NCBI GenBank assembly: GCA_910574185.1
Contig: CAJSZQ010000013.1
Location: 45,255-109,254 of the forward strand
DNA length: 64,000 nt
Source: Lachnospiraceae bacterium
GTDB lineage: Bacteria > Bacillota > Clostridia > Lachnospirales > Lachnospiraceae
Reading direction: 5' to 3'
This document shows, one piece after another, positions 1-7,764 of this stretch (within the stretch, counting starts at the first letter, position 1; every line of letters starts with the position of its first letter). The notes beneath the pieces are model-generated. The model was not told where the DNA came from and searched no databases. It saw only the letters and a list, made by a program, of their open reading frames with translations. A program made the position numbers and the translations under genes.

Positions 1-29
1 GATCTAAATAAATACTATTGTCTACATAG

Positions 30-66
30 CCGATTGATTTTAAAACGAGAATCAGTCGGTTTTTTA
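30..66 (+). terminator. Rho-independent terminator
   Basis: A 10-bp stem (30-39 with 50-59, including a G-U pair) is followed directly by seven T residues. It would end transcription entering from the left, before the ParA remnant. A second hairpin at 84-114 (12-bp arms, no long T tract) follows. Confidence 0.7.
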
Positions 67-144
67 TTGCCCAAAACCTATACATAGCCATTCTGCTTTA
101 TACAGAGTGGCTATTAAATTTTTCAGGAAAGGAGGTAAACCTTG

Positions 145-543
145 ATGTCTAAATGTAAGGTAATCGCCCTTGCAAACCAGAAAGGCGGAACGGGTAAGAC
201 CACGACTGCCGTAAATTTAGGGATAGGGCTTGCAAACGAGGGAAAGAGAGCGCTGCTTGTGGACGCCGATCCGCAGAGGGACTTGACAACCTCTTTGGGT
301 TGGGCAGACCAGGACAATCTTTCTATCACGCTGTCAACGCAGATGGAAAAGATTATCCTTGACGAACCGATGGAAGTGGGCGAAGGAATTTTACAACATG
401 ACGAGGGTGTAGACCTGATTCCAGCGAATATCGAGCTGTCAGGCATGGAAATCATGCTTGTAAACGCCATGAGCAGGGAGTTCACCATGAAATCTTATCA
501 CTTATTAAGCAGAAGAATTATTTTTCCCTGCCAACGAATGTAG
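145..543 (+). pseudogene. ParA family ATPase, 5' fragment
   Basis: This is the N-terminal third of a ParA/Soj-type ATPase of the kind carried by Tn916/Tn1549-like integrative elements. The deviant Walker A (KGGTGKTTT, about residues 13-21) and the Walker A' region ([13 protein letters not shown]) are present. Homology ends near residue 113 (after VNAMSREF); the remaining residues to the stop at 543 are unrelated, so the catalytic and dimerisation core is missing. The start is ATG 145 behind a strong AGGAGG rather than TTG 142. It is probably the scar of a former integrative element. The short protein may be made but should not function in partitioning. Confidence 0.75.
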
Positions 544-626
544 GCCATTAGTTTAAAAGCGGTTGTTTTATACCTCCAGTAAGATTGCATTGCTTGCCGG
601 TACTGTTGAAATATAATATCTAAATA

Positions 627-655
627 TTGACATCATGAGATTGATTTGCTATACT
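627..655 (+). promoter_or_regulatory. Promoter of the MarR gene
   Basis: TTGACA (627-632), a 17-bp spacer and TATACT (650-655) lie 28 bp before the chosen MarR start at 683. The in-frame start at 635 lies inside this promoter, so it cannot be the translation start. Confidence 0.75.
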
Positions 656-682
656 TATGCTTTGAAAGGAGGAAAATATAAT

Positions 683-1117
683 ATGAGTGAAAATATTACG
701 AGTATTATACTTATAAAGAGCATTAAAGATATAGAGGAAAAAGAATTAAATCATGCTTTTAAGGCGCAGGATATTACATTGTCCCAAGCAAAAACACTAT
801 CAGTCTTATCCAAACATCCGGAGCGTCAGGCGACATTGAAGTATTTGGAAAAAGAACTTGACCTTGCACAATCGGTAACCGCAGGAATCATAGTTAGGCT
901 GGAGCAAAAAAAGTATGTAGAAAGTTTTGGGGATTCCACCGATAAGCGTATAAAAATTGTGCGAATTACAACTTTAGGCGAACAGATATATCAAGCCTCC
1001 CAAAAAATCTTATCAGAACTGGAAAACAAGGTTTTATCAAATTTAACGGATGATGAAAAGCGACAGTTTAAGGATTTACTTATAAAAGTAAGAAACACCT
1101 TGCTGACAAAGGCTTAA
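683..1117 (+). CDS. MarR family transcriptional regulator
   Basis: A 144-residue winged-helix regulator of the MarR type. The central region (about 45-105) has the wHTH order: helices around DITLSQAKTLSVL, a recognition helix near LAQSVTAGIIVRLEQKKYV, and the charged wing GDSTDKRIKIVRIT. The start at 683 is set by the AAAGGAGG site at 665-672 and the promoter at 627-655. It is followed by a terminator and then a MATE exporter gene, a common regulator/efflux pairing, so it probably represses the exporter and perhaps itself. A motif repeated three times just upstream of and over the MATE start is a candidate operator. The ligand is unknown. Confidence 0.85.
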   Translation: MSENITSIILIKSIKDIEEKELNHAFKAQDITLSQAKTLSVLSKHPERQATLKYLEKELDLAQSVTAGIIVRLEQKKYVESFGDSTDKRIKIVRITTLGEQIYQASQKILSELENKVLSNLTDDEKRQFKDLLIKVRNTLLTKA

Positions 1118-1154
1118 AATGTAATGCCCTAATAAATCGGGCATTACATTTTAT
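1118..1154 (+). terminator. Rho-independent terminator after marR
   Basis: Perfect 12-bp inverted repeat (1118-1129 with 1139-1150) with a 9-nt loop, followed by TTTAT. It separates the MarR and MATE transcripts. Confidence 0.75.
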
Positions 1155-1158
1155 AAAT

Positions 1159-1237
1159 ATCAATCTTATAGTATCAATCTTATGGAATTGATATAAGAGT
1201 TATGAAAAGCGTGATATGAAAGGAGAATCAATCTTAT
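1159..1237 (+). promoter_or_regulatory. Threefold ATCAATCTTAT motif, candidate MarR operator
   Basis: The 11-mer ATCAATCTTAT occurs at 1159-1169, 1173-1183 and 1227-1237. The first two copies are 14 bp apart; the third covers the ribosome-binding-site/start-codon junction of the MATE gene (ATG 1236). A partly inverted copy (ATTGATATAAG) lies at 1187-1197. Repeated sites between a MarR gene and its exporter are best explained as operators; binding is inferred. Confidence 0.5.
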
Positions 1238-2606
1238 GAAAAAAATGTCACTGGAAGAATTTAATGCGATGCCTGTCAAAGCAGCGGTATCAAGAAACGC
1301 AATCCCCGCTATGTGTACCATGTTATTGTTTCTTGTTTACAATTTAGCGGACACATTTTTTATTGGAATGACACACGATCCGCTCCAACTTGCTGCAATC
1401 TCTCTAACCACGCCTTTATTTACGATGTTTTCTGCTATTTCTAATATTTTTGGAATGGGCGGTACGTCAGTGATTTCCCGTGCAATGGGGCAAAAACGTA
1501 CAGAATATACAAAAAAGGTAAGTTCCTTTTGTATGTGGACAGCCACAGCTATTGGCGTTATTTTAGCTGTAATACTTTTTATTTTTGCGAAGCCGATTTT
1601 GAAAGTGCTTGGTGCAAGCCAAGATACTCTCCAATTAGCTTATAGTTACCTTGTCATTGTAGCATTTTCCGGTCCGTTTTCCATGCTCTCCGGTACATTT
1701 TCAAAAATCCTGACATCGGAAGGACAGCCGAAAAAAGCTATGATAGGTATCAGTATGGGAAATCTCTTGAATATTGTCCTTGATCCTATTTTTATCCTGG
1801 TATTTCACTGGAACGTTGCCGGCGCTGCTCTTGCGACATTGATAAGCAATGTTGTTGCGGCAAGCTATTATCTTTGGTATTTCCTGAGCAGACAATCATC
1901 GCTCAGCATCCGCATGAAAGACTATTCGGCGAAAGATAAAATATGCTCCAGCGTATTGGCTATCGGAATACCGGCTGCACTTGGTTCTATGATTATGGGA
2001 ATCTCAGTTATGGTTGTTAATAGTTTGATGTCTGGGTATGGTGATATGGCTCTGGCTGGAAGTGGTGTGGCAACAAAAGTAACAATGGTTACGGGTATGT
2101 TATGTATTGGATTTGGACAAGGGATTCAGCCATTGTTGGGGTATTGTATCGGTGCAAAAGATTGGAAGCGATATAAAGAAACATTCCGATTTTCACTTTT
2201 ATTTTCTTTTATCATAAGCGTGATTATGACCGGCCTCTGTTACATTTTTACAAGTCAGATTGTGGGGGCGTTCTTAACAGACAGCAATGCCTATGATTAC
2301 GCTTTCCGGTTCAGCAGAATACTTCTTACAACCAGTGCATTGTTTGGGATTTACTATGTATTTCAAAGCAGCTTGCAGGCAATGGGAGCAGCAGTTCCCG
2401 CATTGATTATCAATATCAGCAGACAGGGATTGATTTATATTCCATTGCTGTATGTAATGAATAGTATGTTAGCGGTGAATGGTCTCCTTTGGGCACAGCC
2501 TGTTGCAGATGTTCTTTCCTTAATTCTTGCGATGGTTTTGTATTTTATTTCCTATGGCAAAAGGGTTCGTCAAATAGATAAGGGTGCTGGAGAATTAGAA
2601 ATTTGA
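1236..2606 (+). CDS. MATE family multidrug efflux transporter
   Basis: A 456-residue integral membrane protein with the twelve-helix, two-repeat layout of MATE exporters. The N-terminal half has the family segment NLADTFFIGM followed by several hydrophobic helices, and a matching second half begins near residue 240 (IPAALGSMIMGISVMVVNSL). These proteins export cationic drugs or metabolites by Na+ or H+ antiport; the substrate cannot be read from sequence. An AAAGGAG site precedes ATG 1236. The MarR gene upstream is the probable regulator. Length is typical and no damage is seen. Confidence 0.9.
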   Translation: MKKMSLEEFNAMPVKAAVSRNAIPAMCTMLLFLVYNLADTFFIGMTHDPLQLAAISLTTPLFTMFSAISNIFGMGGTSVISRAMGQKRTEYTKKVSSFCMWTATAIGVILAVILFIFAKPILKVLGASQDTLQLAYSYLVIVAFSGPFSMLSGTFSKILTSEGQPKKAMIGISMGNLLNIVLDPIFILVFHWNVAGAALATLISNVVAASYYLWYFLSRQSSLSIRMKDYSAKDKICSSVLAIGIPAALGSMIMGISVMVVNSLMSGYGDMALAGSGVATKVTMVTGMLCIGFGQGIQPLLGYCIGAKDWKRYKETFRFSLLFSFIISVIMTGLCYIFTSQIVGAFLTDSNAYDYAFRFSRILLTTSALFGIYYVFQSSLQAMGAAVPALIINISRQGLIYIPLLYVMNSMLAVNGLLWAQPVADVLSLILAMVLYFISYGKRVRQIDKGAGELEI

Positions 2607-2668
2607 CCAAGAAATAAAGTGAATAGACCGCCAGCACCACACCATTCTGAGTCAAAGAAAAACTTGCC

Positions 2669-2912
2669 GTTACTGTTCACACATTACCTGCCGGACGCGG
2701 ATTGAATCAGGAGCATGTCTCTGAGCAGACGGGGTAACATTCCATTGAACGATCAGCTAACGCAGACTAAACCGCTCAGGAAAACCTTCGCGCCTAAGTC
2801 TGCATAAGCTGCTATTTCAATTCCATGAAAAACACTCCTGAATTGTCTGCTCAGAGACATGCTCCTGATTCAACCCGCTGTTTACCAAATGACATTGGGA
2901 GTGAACAGTAAC
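2669..2912. mobile_element. MITE-like element with 8-bp target duplication
   Basis: A 244-bp non-coding insertion with perfect 12-bp terminal inverted repeats (GTTACTGTTCAC at 2669-2680; its complement at 2901-2912). It is flanked by a direct repeat AACTTGCC (2661-2668 and 2913-2920), as expected for an 8-bp target-site duplication. Inside, a second inverted repeat of 34 bp matches at 33 positions (2697-2730 with 2845-2878), and a third imperfect pair lies further in, so the element folds into one long nested hairpin. No ORF is present, so it must have been moved by a transposase acting in trans. A degenerate relative lies at 7609-7730. Confidence 0.75.
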
Positions 2913-2951
2913 AACTTGCCATGAAGCGCCGAAAGGAATGTTGAAATTTAA

Positions 2952-3036
2952 TTGACGAATAAGCTGAAATCAGATATAATTATTTTGGTGACCGCATGGT
3001 CACTAAAATTAAACGCGAAAAGTGACCATGTGGTCA
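2952..3036 (+). promoter_or_regulatory. TetR promoter with two operators
   Basis: TTGACG (2952-2957), a 17-bp spacer and TATAAT (2975-2980) form the promoter. Two related palindromes follow at the expected start of transcription: GTGACCGCATGGTCAC (2988-3003) and TGACCATGTGGTCA (3023-3036). Their position just downstream of -10 fits autorepression by the TetR protein encoded at 3057. Confidence 0.75.
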
Positions 3037-3056
3037 TTTGGGAAAAGGAGATTTTA

Positions 3057-3683
3057 ATGCCAACACCTATATTTTTTGGACTGAATACTGAAAAACAGCA
3101 AAATATTTTTTCGGCAGGACTTTCCGAATTTGCCGAGTATGGTTATGAAAACAGTTCTACAAATCGAATTGTTAAAAAAGCTGGTATCAGCAAAGGAAGT
3201 TTATTTAAATATTTTCCAACAAAAGAGGATTTTTATTTTTATGTTCTTGATGAAATCACATCGGAGCTTATTTTTAGCTTAGAAGAAAAAATTAATACCC
3301 TTTCCCCCGATTTATTTCAACGGATAGTGGGGGTCTCTATTTTGGAGTTTTCATGGTATATTTTGCATCCTGAAAAGTCCAGAATGATTATCAGGGCATT
3401 CACTAAAAGTGACACCAATATTTACAGGAAAACCATAGCAAAATATGGCAATAGAGAACAAGATATATATTATTGGTTTTTACGGGATATTGATACAGCT
3501 CAATTTAGGTGGGACAGGCAAAAAACGATTGATATGGTAAAATGGTTTCTCAAAGGTTTTAATGATGATTTTTTGACAAGAATACAACAACAAGCTTATT
3601 CAGATTTTGAAATACTAGAGAAAGAATATGTAAAAGATTTATTGGAGTATATAGAAATTTTAAAGGTAGGAATCGTGAACTAA
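3057..3683 (+). CDS. TetR/AcrR family regulator
   Basis: A 208-residue TetR-type repressor. The N-terminal HTH (about residues 12-58) is clear: FSAGLSEFAEYGYENSST, then IVKKAGISKGSLFKYFPTKEDFY. The C-terminal ligand domain is divergent, as usual. The start at 3057 follows AAAGGAG and lies downstream of the promoter/operator block; the longer in-frame start at 2952 is inside the -35 box. It is followed after 11 bp by an alpha/beta hydrolase gene, so the two form one autoregulated operon. The inducer is unknown; it may be a substrate of the hydrolase. Confidence 0.85.
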   Translation: MPTPIFFGLNTEKQQNIFSAGLSEFAEYGYENSSTNRIVKKAGISKGSLFKYFPTKEDFYFYVLDEITSELIFSLEEKINTLSPDLFQRIVGVSILEFSWYILHPEKSRMIIRAFTKSDTNIYRKTIAKYGNREQDIYYWFLRDIDTAQFRWDRQKTIDMVKWFLKGFNDDFLTRIQQQAYSDFEILEKEYVKDLLEYIEILKVGIVN

Positions 3684-3694
3684 AGGAGGATGTT

Positions 3695-4501
3695 ATGTTT
3701 TATAATGCCCATAATGGAAGTGTTCGTGTTGGAGATTCTGAAATGGACTACATATCTTTTGGAAATGGAAATAAAAATCTTATTATGCTGCCCGGATTGG
3801 GAGATGGGCTGTCTACGGTAAAAGGAATGGCTCTTGTTTTTTCGATGATGTATAGGATATATGTCAAGGAATTTACCGTGTATGTTTTCAGTCGGAAAAA
3901 TCATTTGCAAGAGGGATATTCTACGAGGGAAATGGCAAAAGACCATGCAGAAGCTATGACCGTTCTTGGCATTTCAAAAGCAGATGTTTTAGGCATATCC
4001 CAAGGCGGTATGATAGCACAATATCTTGCGATTGATTACCCCGATATGGTCAACAAACTCATTTTGGCGGTAACAAGTGCAGACTCCAATGAAATAATAA
4101 AAAAAGTAGTTGGTGCTTGGTGTGAAATGGCAAAGCAAGAAAATTATAAGGATTTAATGATAGATACAGCAGAAAAATCATATTCAGAAAGATACTTGAA
4201 AAAGTATCGTCGAATTTATCCGTTCATTGGAAGGATAGGAAAGCCAAAAAGTTTTGAGCGTTTTCTCATACAGGCAGTTTCCTGTATCAGCCACAATGCT
4301 TATGCGGAATTGAACAAAATCGTATGCCCTACATTAGTGATTGGCGGGGATTGCGATGAAATTGTTGGAACAACTGCGGCTTCTGCAATAGCCGAAAAAA
4401 TTAGACATAGCGAGTTGCTTATTTATAATGGTCTTGGTCATGCAGCGTATGAAGAAGCCAAAGATTTTAATAAACAGATTTTGAATTTTCTGACAAGATA
4501 A
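3695..4501 (+). CDS. Alpha/beta hydrolase
   Basis: A 268-residue soluble alpha/beta-hydrolase-fold protein. The oxyanion-hole region LPGLGDG lies near residue 33, the nucleophile elbow GISQGG near residue 103, the acid region GGDCDEIVG near residue 216, and the catalytic histidine in GLGHAAYEEA near residue 248. An AGGAGG site precedes ATG 3695. It is transcribed with the upstream TetR gene. Substrate (ester, lactone, xenobiotic) cannot be assigned. Confidence 0.85.
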   Translation: MFYNAHNGSVRVGDSEMDYISFGNGNKNLIMLPGLGDGLSTVKGMALVFSMMYRIYVKEFTVYVFSRKNHLQEGYSTREMAKDHAEAMTVLGISKADVLGISQGGMIAQYLAIDYPDMVNKLILAVTSADSNEIIKKVVGAWCEMAKQENYKDLMIDTAEKSYSERYLKKYRRIYPFIGRIGKPKSFERFLIQAVSCISHNAYAELNKIVCPTLVIGGDCDEIVGTTAASAIAEKIRHSELLIYNGLGHAAYEEAKDFNKQILNFLTR

Positions 4502-5077
4502 TAGAAAGCCAGACAGAAATAAATACTGTTTTGTATTGTATTTGATAATCTTTTTCGGTAGATAATCAAGAGGAGAATAGTCTAAAATGTGACACCTTTT
4601 AAATCATAGTCATGTAACCGTAAACAATGTACCGCCCTCTGTGGGAGAAAGAGGGAATCACTTATGCCTTGCATGGAAGTATATAAAGAACGCATTATGT
4701 ACATGTTCATAGATTTAACCAGTCAGTGCTAGAACAAATTAAAGACTATATTAATCTGCCATAAATTACAAAAGAGCAAATACAGCAGGAGACATCCTTC
4801 AAGCAAATTTCCATACCTTCTAGGGGGCAGATGTGTCGGAGGACAGCGGCCAGGAAAAGCAGTCTCTTGAGAAGTGGCAGAAATATGGGAAGAACGGCAA
4901 GTATCTTCGCAGTATCGAGAGCGAGGAAGAACAGAGTTACGGCTTTAAAGAGTGTTATTGGCCCTGCGTCTATACGCTTGGTTTTTTGAGAACGGTTATC
5001 TTCAAGTTTTTTGTATCAAATAGAGATTCCTTTACTTTCACAGCAGGGCATAGTATCCCGATAAAGTCATATTTCCC
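4502..5077. other. Gene-poor degenerate stretch
   Basis: No gene is supported here. Several short stop-interrupted reading frames (one at 4833-5111) have no recognisable family and no convincing ribosome-binding site. The stretch separates the TetR/hydrolase operon from the convergent PEBP gene and looks like decayed mobile DNA. Confidence 0.4.
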
Positions 5078-5542
5078 TCACTCAAATTTACCGATAATAC
5101 TGCCTTGTTGAATCATGTGTTTTTTTGCTATTTTGATAAAATTGCTTTTTGTGTAAGGGAATTTCAAATCGATTTTACTGTTAAGAGCATAAACAGTAAA
5201 ACGATATAAATGTTGTTTGCCCTTTGGCGGTTTAGGGCCAGCGTATTTATATACTCCGTAAGCAATTCCTTGTCTGGCATTTCCTAAACTTGGAATAATC
5301 TTTCCGCCTGGAATTGCTCCCTCTATTTTTTCACCAGCCGGTATATTCCAAATGAGCCAGTGTGTAAAATTCTTAAAAAGTGGATGCTTTATATCTTCAA
5401 GAGTGATAGCAAGTGTCTTTGCACATGGAGATAAATTCTTTATTAAAAATTCAGGTGAAAAATCCTGGCCTCTTCCTGTATTTACTTTCGGAAATGTCTC
5501 TCCGCTTTTCATGCCCTTACATTCAAATAATAAAATATCCAT
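5078..5542 (-). CDS. YbhB/YbcL family (PEBP-like) protein
   Basis: A 154-residue phosphatidylethanolamine-binding-protein-like protein of the bacterial YbhB/YbcL group. The family core FTHWLIWNIP (about residues 60-69), the gly-rich GGKIIPSLGNARQGIAYGVYKYAGPKPP region and the C-terminal HLYRFTVYAL strand are all present. The usual DPDAP segment is degenerate (EDIKHP). The function of bacterial PEBP-like proteins is not settled. It lies directly downstream of a TetR gene on the same strand (23 bp), so it is probably its regulatory partner. Confidence 0.8.
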   Translation of the reverse strand: MDILLFECKGMKSGETFPKVNTGRGQDFSPEFLIKNLSPCAKTLAITLEDIKHPLFKNFTHWLIWNIPAGEKIEGAIPGGKIIPSLGNARQGIAYGVYKYAGPKPPKGKQHLYRFTVYALNSKIDLKFPYTKSNFIKIAKKHMIQQGSIIGKFE

Positions 5543-5565
5543 TTTAGTTCCTCCTCGTGGATTGA

Positions 5566-6126
5566 TTAAATTCTTTCAAGTTGTTCAATAAAATTGTTTA
5601 TTATATTTGATAAACTTGTATCTATGGGAAATGCATCGTCAAAAAAACCTGTTTGATTCAGTGAGACAAATCCATGCAAAATACTGTGATAATATCGAGA
5701 ATAAAGAATGATTTTATCATCCTCTTTCGTGTATTGCGACAATACATCAAATAGAATTGATTTGACTGCCCGTCCTGTTTTAATCAAGTCTTCCGAATGA
5801 CTATGGGGAATTTTCATGATTATTCTATACATTTCCGGGCTTTGTTTTACATATTCACAGTATGCAGCAGCTACTGCCCGAAGTGCGTCTCCGCGTTTCT
5901 TTCCCTTTGCAGCGTCTAACATCATGATACTTAACTGGTTTAATGCCATATTAGCGAGCAATACATACAGCTCATCAATCCCCTGGATATGCGTATATAA
6001 AGAGGCGGGTTTTATATTTAGTTTTGATGCCAGCTTATGTAGAGTTAAACTCTCATAGCCATTTTCTTCAACCAATAACGCTGCTGTTTTTACAACAGAT
6101 TCCGTATTAAGACCTTGCCGTGGCAT
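5566..6126 (-). CDS. TetR/AcrR regulator with WHG-type C-terminal domain
   Basis: A 186-residue TetR-type repressor. The HTH covers about residues 8-52 (VVKTAALLVEENGYESLTL, then LASKLNIKPASLYTHIQGID). The C-terminal half (helix around YCEYVKQSPEMYRIIMKIP) resembles the TetR_C WHG group. Transcription starts from a consensus promoter fully overlapped by a perfect 16-bp inverted repeat, so tight autoregulation is expected. It is co-directional with the PEBP-like gene. Confidence 0.85.
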   Translation of the reverse strand: MPRQGLNTESVVKTAALLVEENGYESLTLHKLASKLNIKPASLYTHIQGIDELYVLLANMALNQLSIMMLDAAKGKKRGDALRAVAAAYCEYVKQSPEMYRIIMKIPHSHSEDLIKTGRAVKSILFDVLSQYTKEDDKIILYSRYYHSILHGFVSLNQTGFFDDAFPIDTSLSNIINNFIEQLERI

Positions 6127-6140
6127 ATCTATCCCCTGTT

Positions 6141-6187
6141 CCTAATAATGTTAGGAATATAATATCCTAACATTATTAGGATGTCAA
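6141..6187 (-). promoter_or_regulatory. TetR promoter and palindromic operator
   Basis: On the minus strand TTGACA (6187-6182), a 17-bp spacer and TATTAT (6164-6159) form the promoter of the 6126-5566 gene. The perfect 16-bp inverted repeat 6141-6156 / 6165-6180 fills the spacer and the region just after -10; each arm is itself quasi-palindromic around CCTAA. Binding would block RNA polymerase. Confidence 0.8.
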
Positions 6188-6340
6188 TAGCAATCAAAAA
6201 CAAAGCCCAAGTATAGGGGAGCCTCCCAAATCCTTTGATAAGTCCTCTCGCCACCTTTAACATCACACAGAGCGGTTTTGACAAAGTTTTGAGAGAAACT
6301 CTTCAAAAAAGTTTTTTAAAACATTTATTTCAGAACTTCA

Positions 6341-6388
6341 TTGACAAGATGAAATACGATTTGTATAATTAAACTATGAGTTTAATTA
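6341..6388 (+). promoter_or_regulatory. Promoter and palindromic operator of third TetR gene
   Basis: TTGACA (6341-6346), 17 bp, TATAAT (6364-6369), overlapped by a 10-bp-arm palindrome around ATG (6366-6375 / 6379-6388). The operator sits over the transcription start, a standard repression geometry. Confidence 0.8.
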
Positions 6389-6404
6389 TTGCAAGGAGGA
6401 ACGC

Positions 6405-7043
6405 GTGGGACGAAGAAAGAAAGAGCCTAGAAGCGTACACCGGGAAAACATAGTGTCTGCAGCATCCGTTTTATTTATGGAAAGAGGAATTGCCGCGACT
6501 TCTATGGACGATATAGCGAAAGCCGCCGGATACAGTAAGGCAACATTATATGTATATTTTAAAAATAAAGAGGAGATAGTCGGCATTTTGGTATTGAACA
6601 GTATGAAAAAACTTTATGACTATATATCTTCTGCTCTGATACAGCATGACACCACGAAAGCAAGATATGATTTTATCTGTCGCGGACTGGTACAGTATCA
6701 GGAGGAATTTCCTTTTTATTTCAAAATGGTATTGGATAAAATTAACATTGACTTTGAGAGCCATGATTATCTGCCAGAAGAGAAGGAAACTTATCAAATC
6801 GGGGAAGAAATAAATGAAAAAATAAAACACTTTTTATTATCCGGTATGGAAAAGGGAGATTTAAGGGGCGATTTGGAAATTATGCCTGCCATATTTAATT
6901 TTTGGGGTATGATTTCTGGAATTATTCAGCTTGCCGCAAACAAAGAGGAATATATTAATAAGTCCATGGGTTTATCTAAAAGAAAGTTTTTAGAATATGG
7001 TTTTTCTCTTATTTATCATTCGATTGCGATTGAGGAGAGATGA
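6405..7043 (+). CDS. TetR/AcrR family regulator
   Basis: A 212-residue TetR-type regulator starting at GTG 6405 behind AAGGAGG. The HTH (about residues 13-60) reads IVSAASVLFMERGIAATSMDDIAKAAGYSKATLYVYFKNKE in consecutive parts. The C-terminal ligand domain ends with a helical segment near GMISGIIQLAAN. It is followed by a flavodoxin-like remnant and an FMN-binding protein gene on the same strand, so it probably controlled a small flavin/redox operon. The operator at 6366-6388 suggests autoregulation. Confidence 0.85.
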   Translation: MGRRKKEPRSVHRENIVSAASVLFMERGIAATSMDDIAKAAGYSKATLYVYFKNKEEIVGILVLNSMKKLYDYISSALIQHDTTKARYDFICRGLVQYQEEFPFYFKMVLDKINIDFESHDYLPEEKETYQIGEEINEKIKHFLLSGMEKGDLRGDLEIMPAIFNFWGMISGIIQLAANKEEYINKSMGLSKRKFLEYGFSLIYHSIAIEER

Positions 7044-7045
7044 TT

Positions 7046-7204
7046 ATGAGTGAAAAAACGTGCCTGCCATTTTAGGCAGCCCTCATACAAATGGAATGAC
7101 AGCAGCCATGAAACCTGACGGGAAAGGTGGTTTGTGCAAATGCAAAGAATAAAAGAGAATTGCATAAGCGAATAATGAAAAAGATTGAGAGGTGTCTGAA
7201 ATGA
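7046..7204 (+). pseudogene. Flavodoxin/NADPH-dependent FMN reductase remnant
   Basis: After ATG 7046 (MSEK) a one-base loss in a run of A shifts the frame. The next frame reads PAILGSPHTNGMTAAM, the FMN-phosphate-loop start of the flavodoxin/FMN-reductase fold. It then runs into unrelated sequence where the middle of the gene is deleted. A frame ending RIMKKIERCLK at TGA 7202-7204 overlaps the next start codon (ATGA), as an intact operon gene would. The gene is therefore a frameshifted, internally deleted pseudogene. Confidence 0.6.
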
Positions 7205-7605
7205 AATTATTCCGAAAAAGAATCCTATCGTTTGCAGCAATTATTCTTCTCCTTATTGGTCTGATTTTTACAGCGGTTTATCTGAAAAGCGTAGCAGACT
7301 ATAAAAAGGCGGTAACGGAAACAACGTTTAATAACTTAGATATTTCTAATATTCCCGACGGTGTTTATGTGGGAGAATATGATGTAGATTTTGTTTATGC
7401 CAAAGTGGAGGTAACGGTTCAGAATGGAGTAATCACAAACATTGATATTTTGCAGCATAAAAACGGGCGCGGAAGTCCTGCAGAAATTGTTGTAGATAGA
7501 ATTATTGAAGAACAGAAAATAGAAGTTGACGCAGTATCAGGCGCAACAAATTCAAGCACCGTCATAAAGAAAGCTGTTGAAAATGCTCTGACGGGAGAAA
7601 AATGA
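7201..7605 (+). CDS. Membrane-anchored FMN-binding domain protein
   Basis: A 134-residue protein with one N-terminal membrane segment (about residues 8-28) and an outside-facing FMN-binding domain (about 50-134). The motif DAVSGATNSS near residue 118 matches the S(T)GAT[TS]S flavinylation site, where FMN is linked to a threonine in RnfG/NqrC-like domains. ATG 7201 has GAGAGG upstream; GTG 7192 is the alternative start. Together with the flavodoxin remnant it suggests a small extracytoplasmic flavin electron-transfer unit. Flavinylation would need an ApbE transferase encoded elsewhere. Confidence 0.8.
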   Translation: MKLFRKRILSFAAIILLLIGLIFTAVYLKSVADYKKAVTETTFNNLDISNIPDGVYVGEYDVDFVYAKVEVTVQNGVITNIDILQHKNGRGSPAEIVVDRIIEEQKIEVDAVSGATNSSTVIKKAVENALTGEK

Positions 7606-7608
7606 GCT

Positions 7609-7730
7609 ATCAGTTAACGCAGACTAAGCCGCTATTTCAATTCCATGAAAAGAGCTCCTGAATTGTCTGCTAGAGGTTTGCTCCTGATTTAATCCGCTGT
7701 TTATTAAATGACCTGTGAACTGTAATTATT
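7609..7730 (+). repeat. Degenerate copy of the 2669-2912 element
   Basis: This stretch aligns with the right half of the MITE-like element: shared blocks include the CAG-TAACGCAGACTAA segment, CTATTTCAATTCCATGAAAA, and the end GTGAACTGTAAT versus GTGAACAGTAAC. The left half and an inner segment of about 35 bp are missing. It is a decayed one-ended copy. Confidence 0.65.
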
Positions 7731-7764
7731 ATCATGAATCAATAACAATTTATGAAAATAAATG

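Noticed and set aside
4833..5111. 92-codon open frame in the degenerate stretch
   Set aside because: No ribosome-binding site, no recognisable family and overlap with the end of the PEBP gene.
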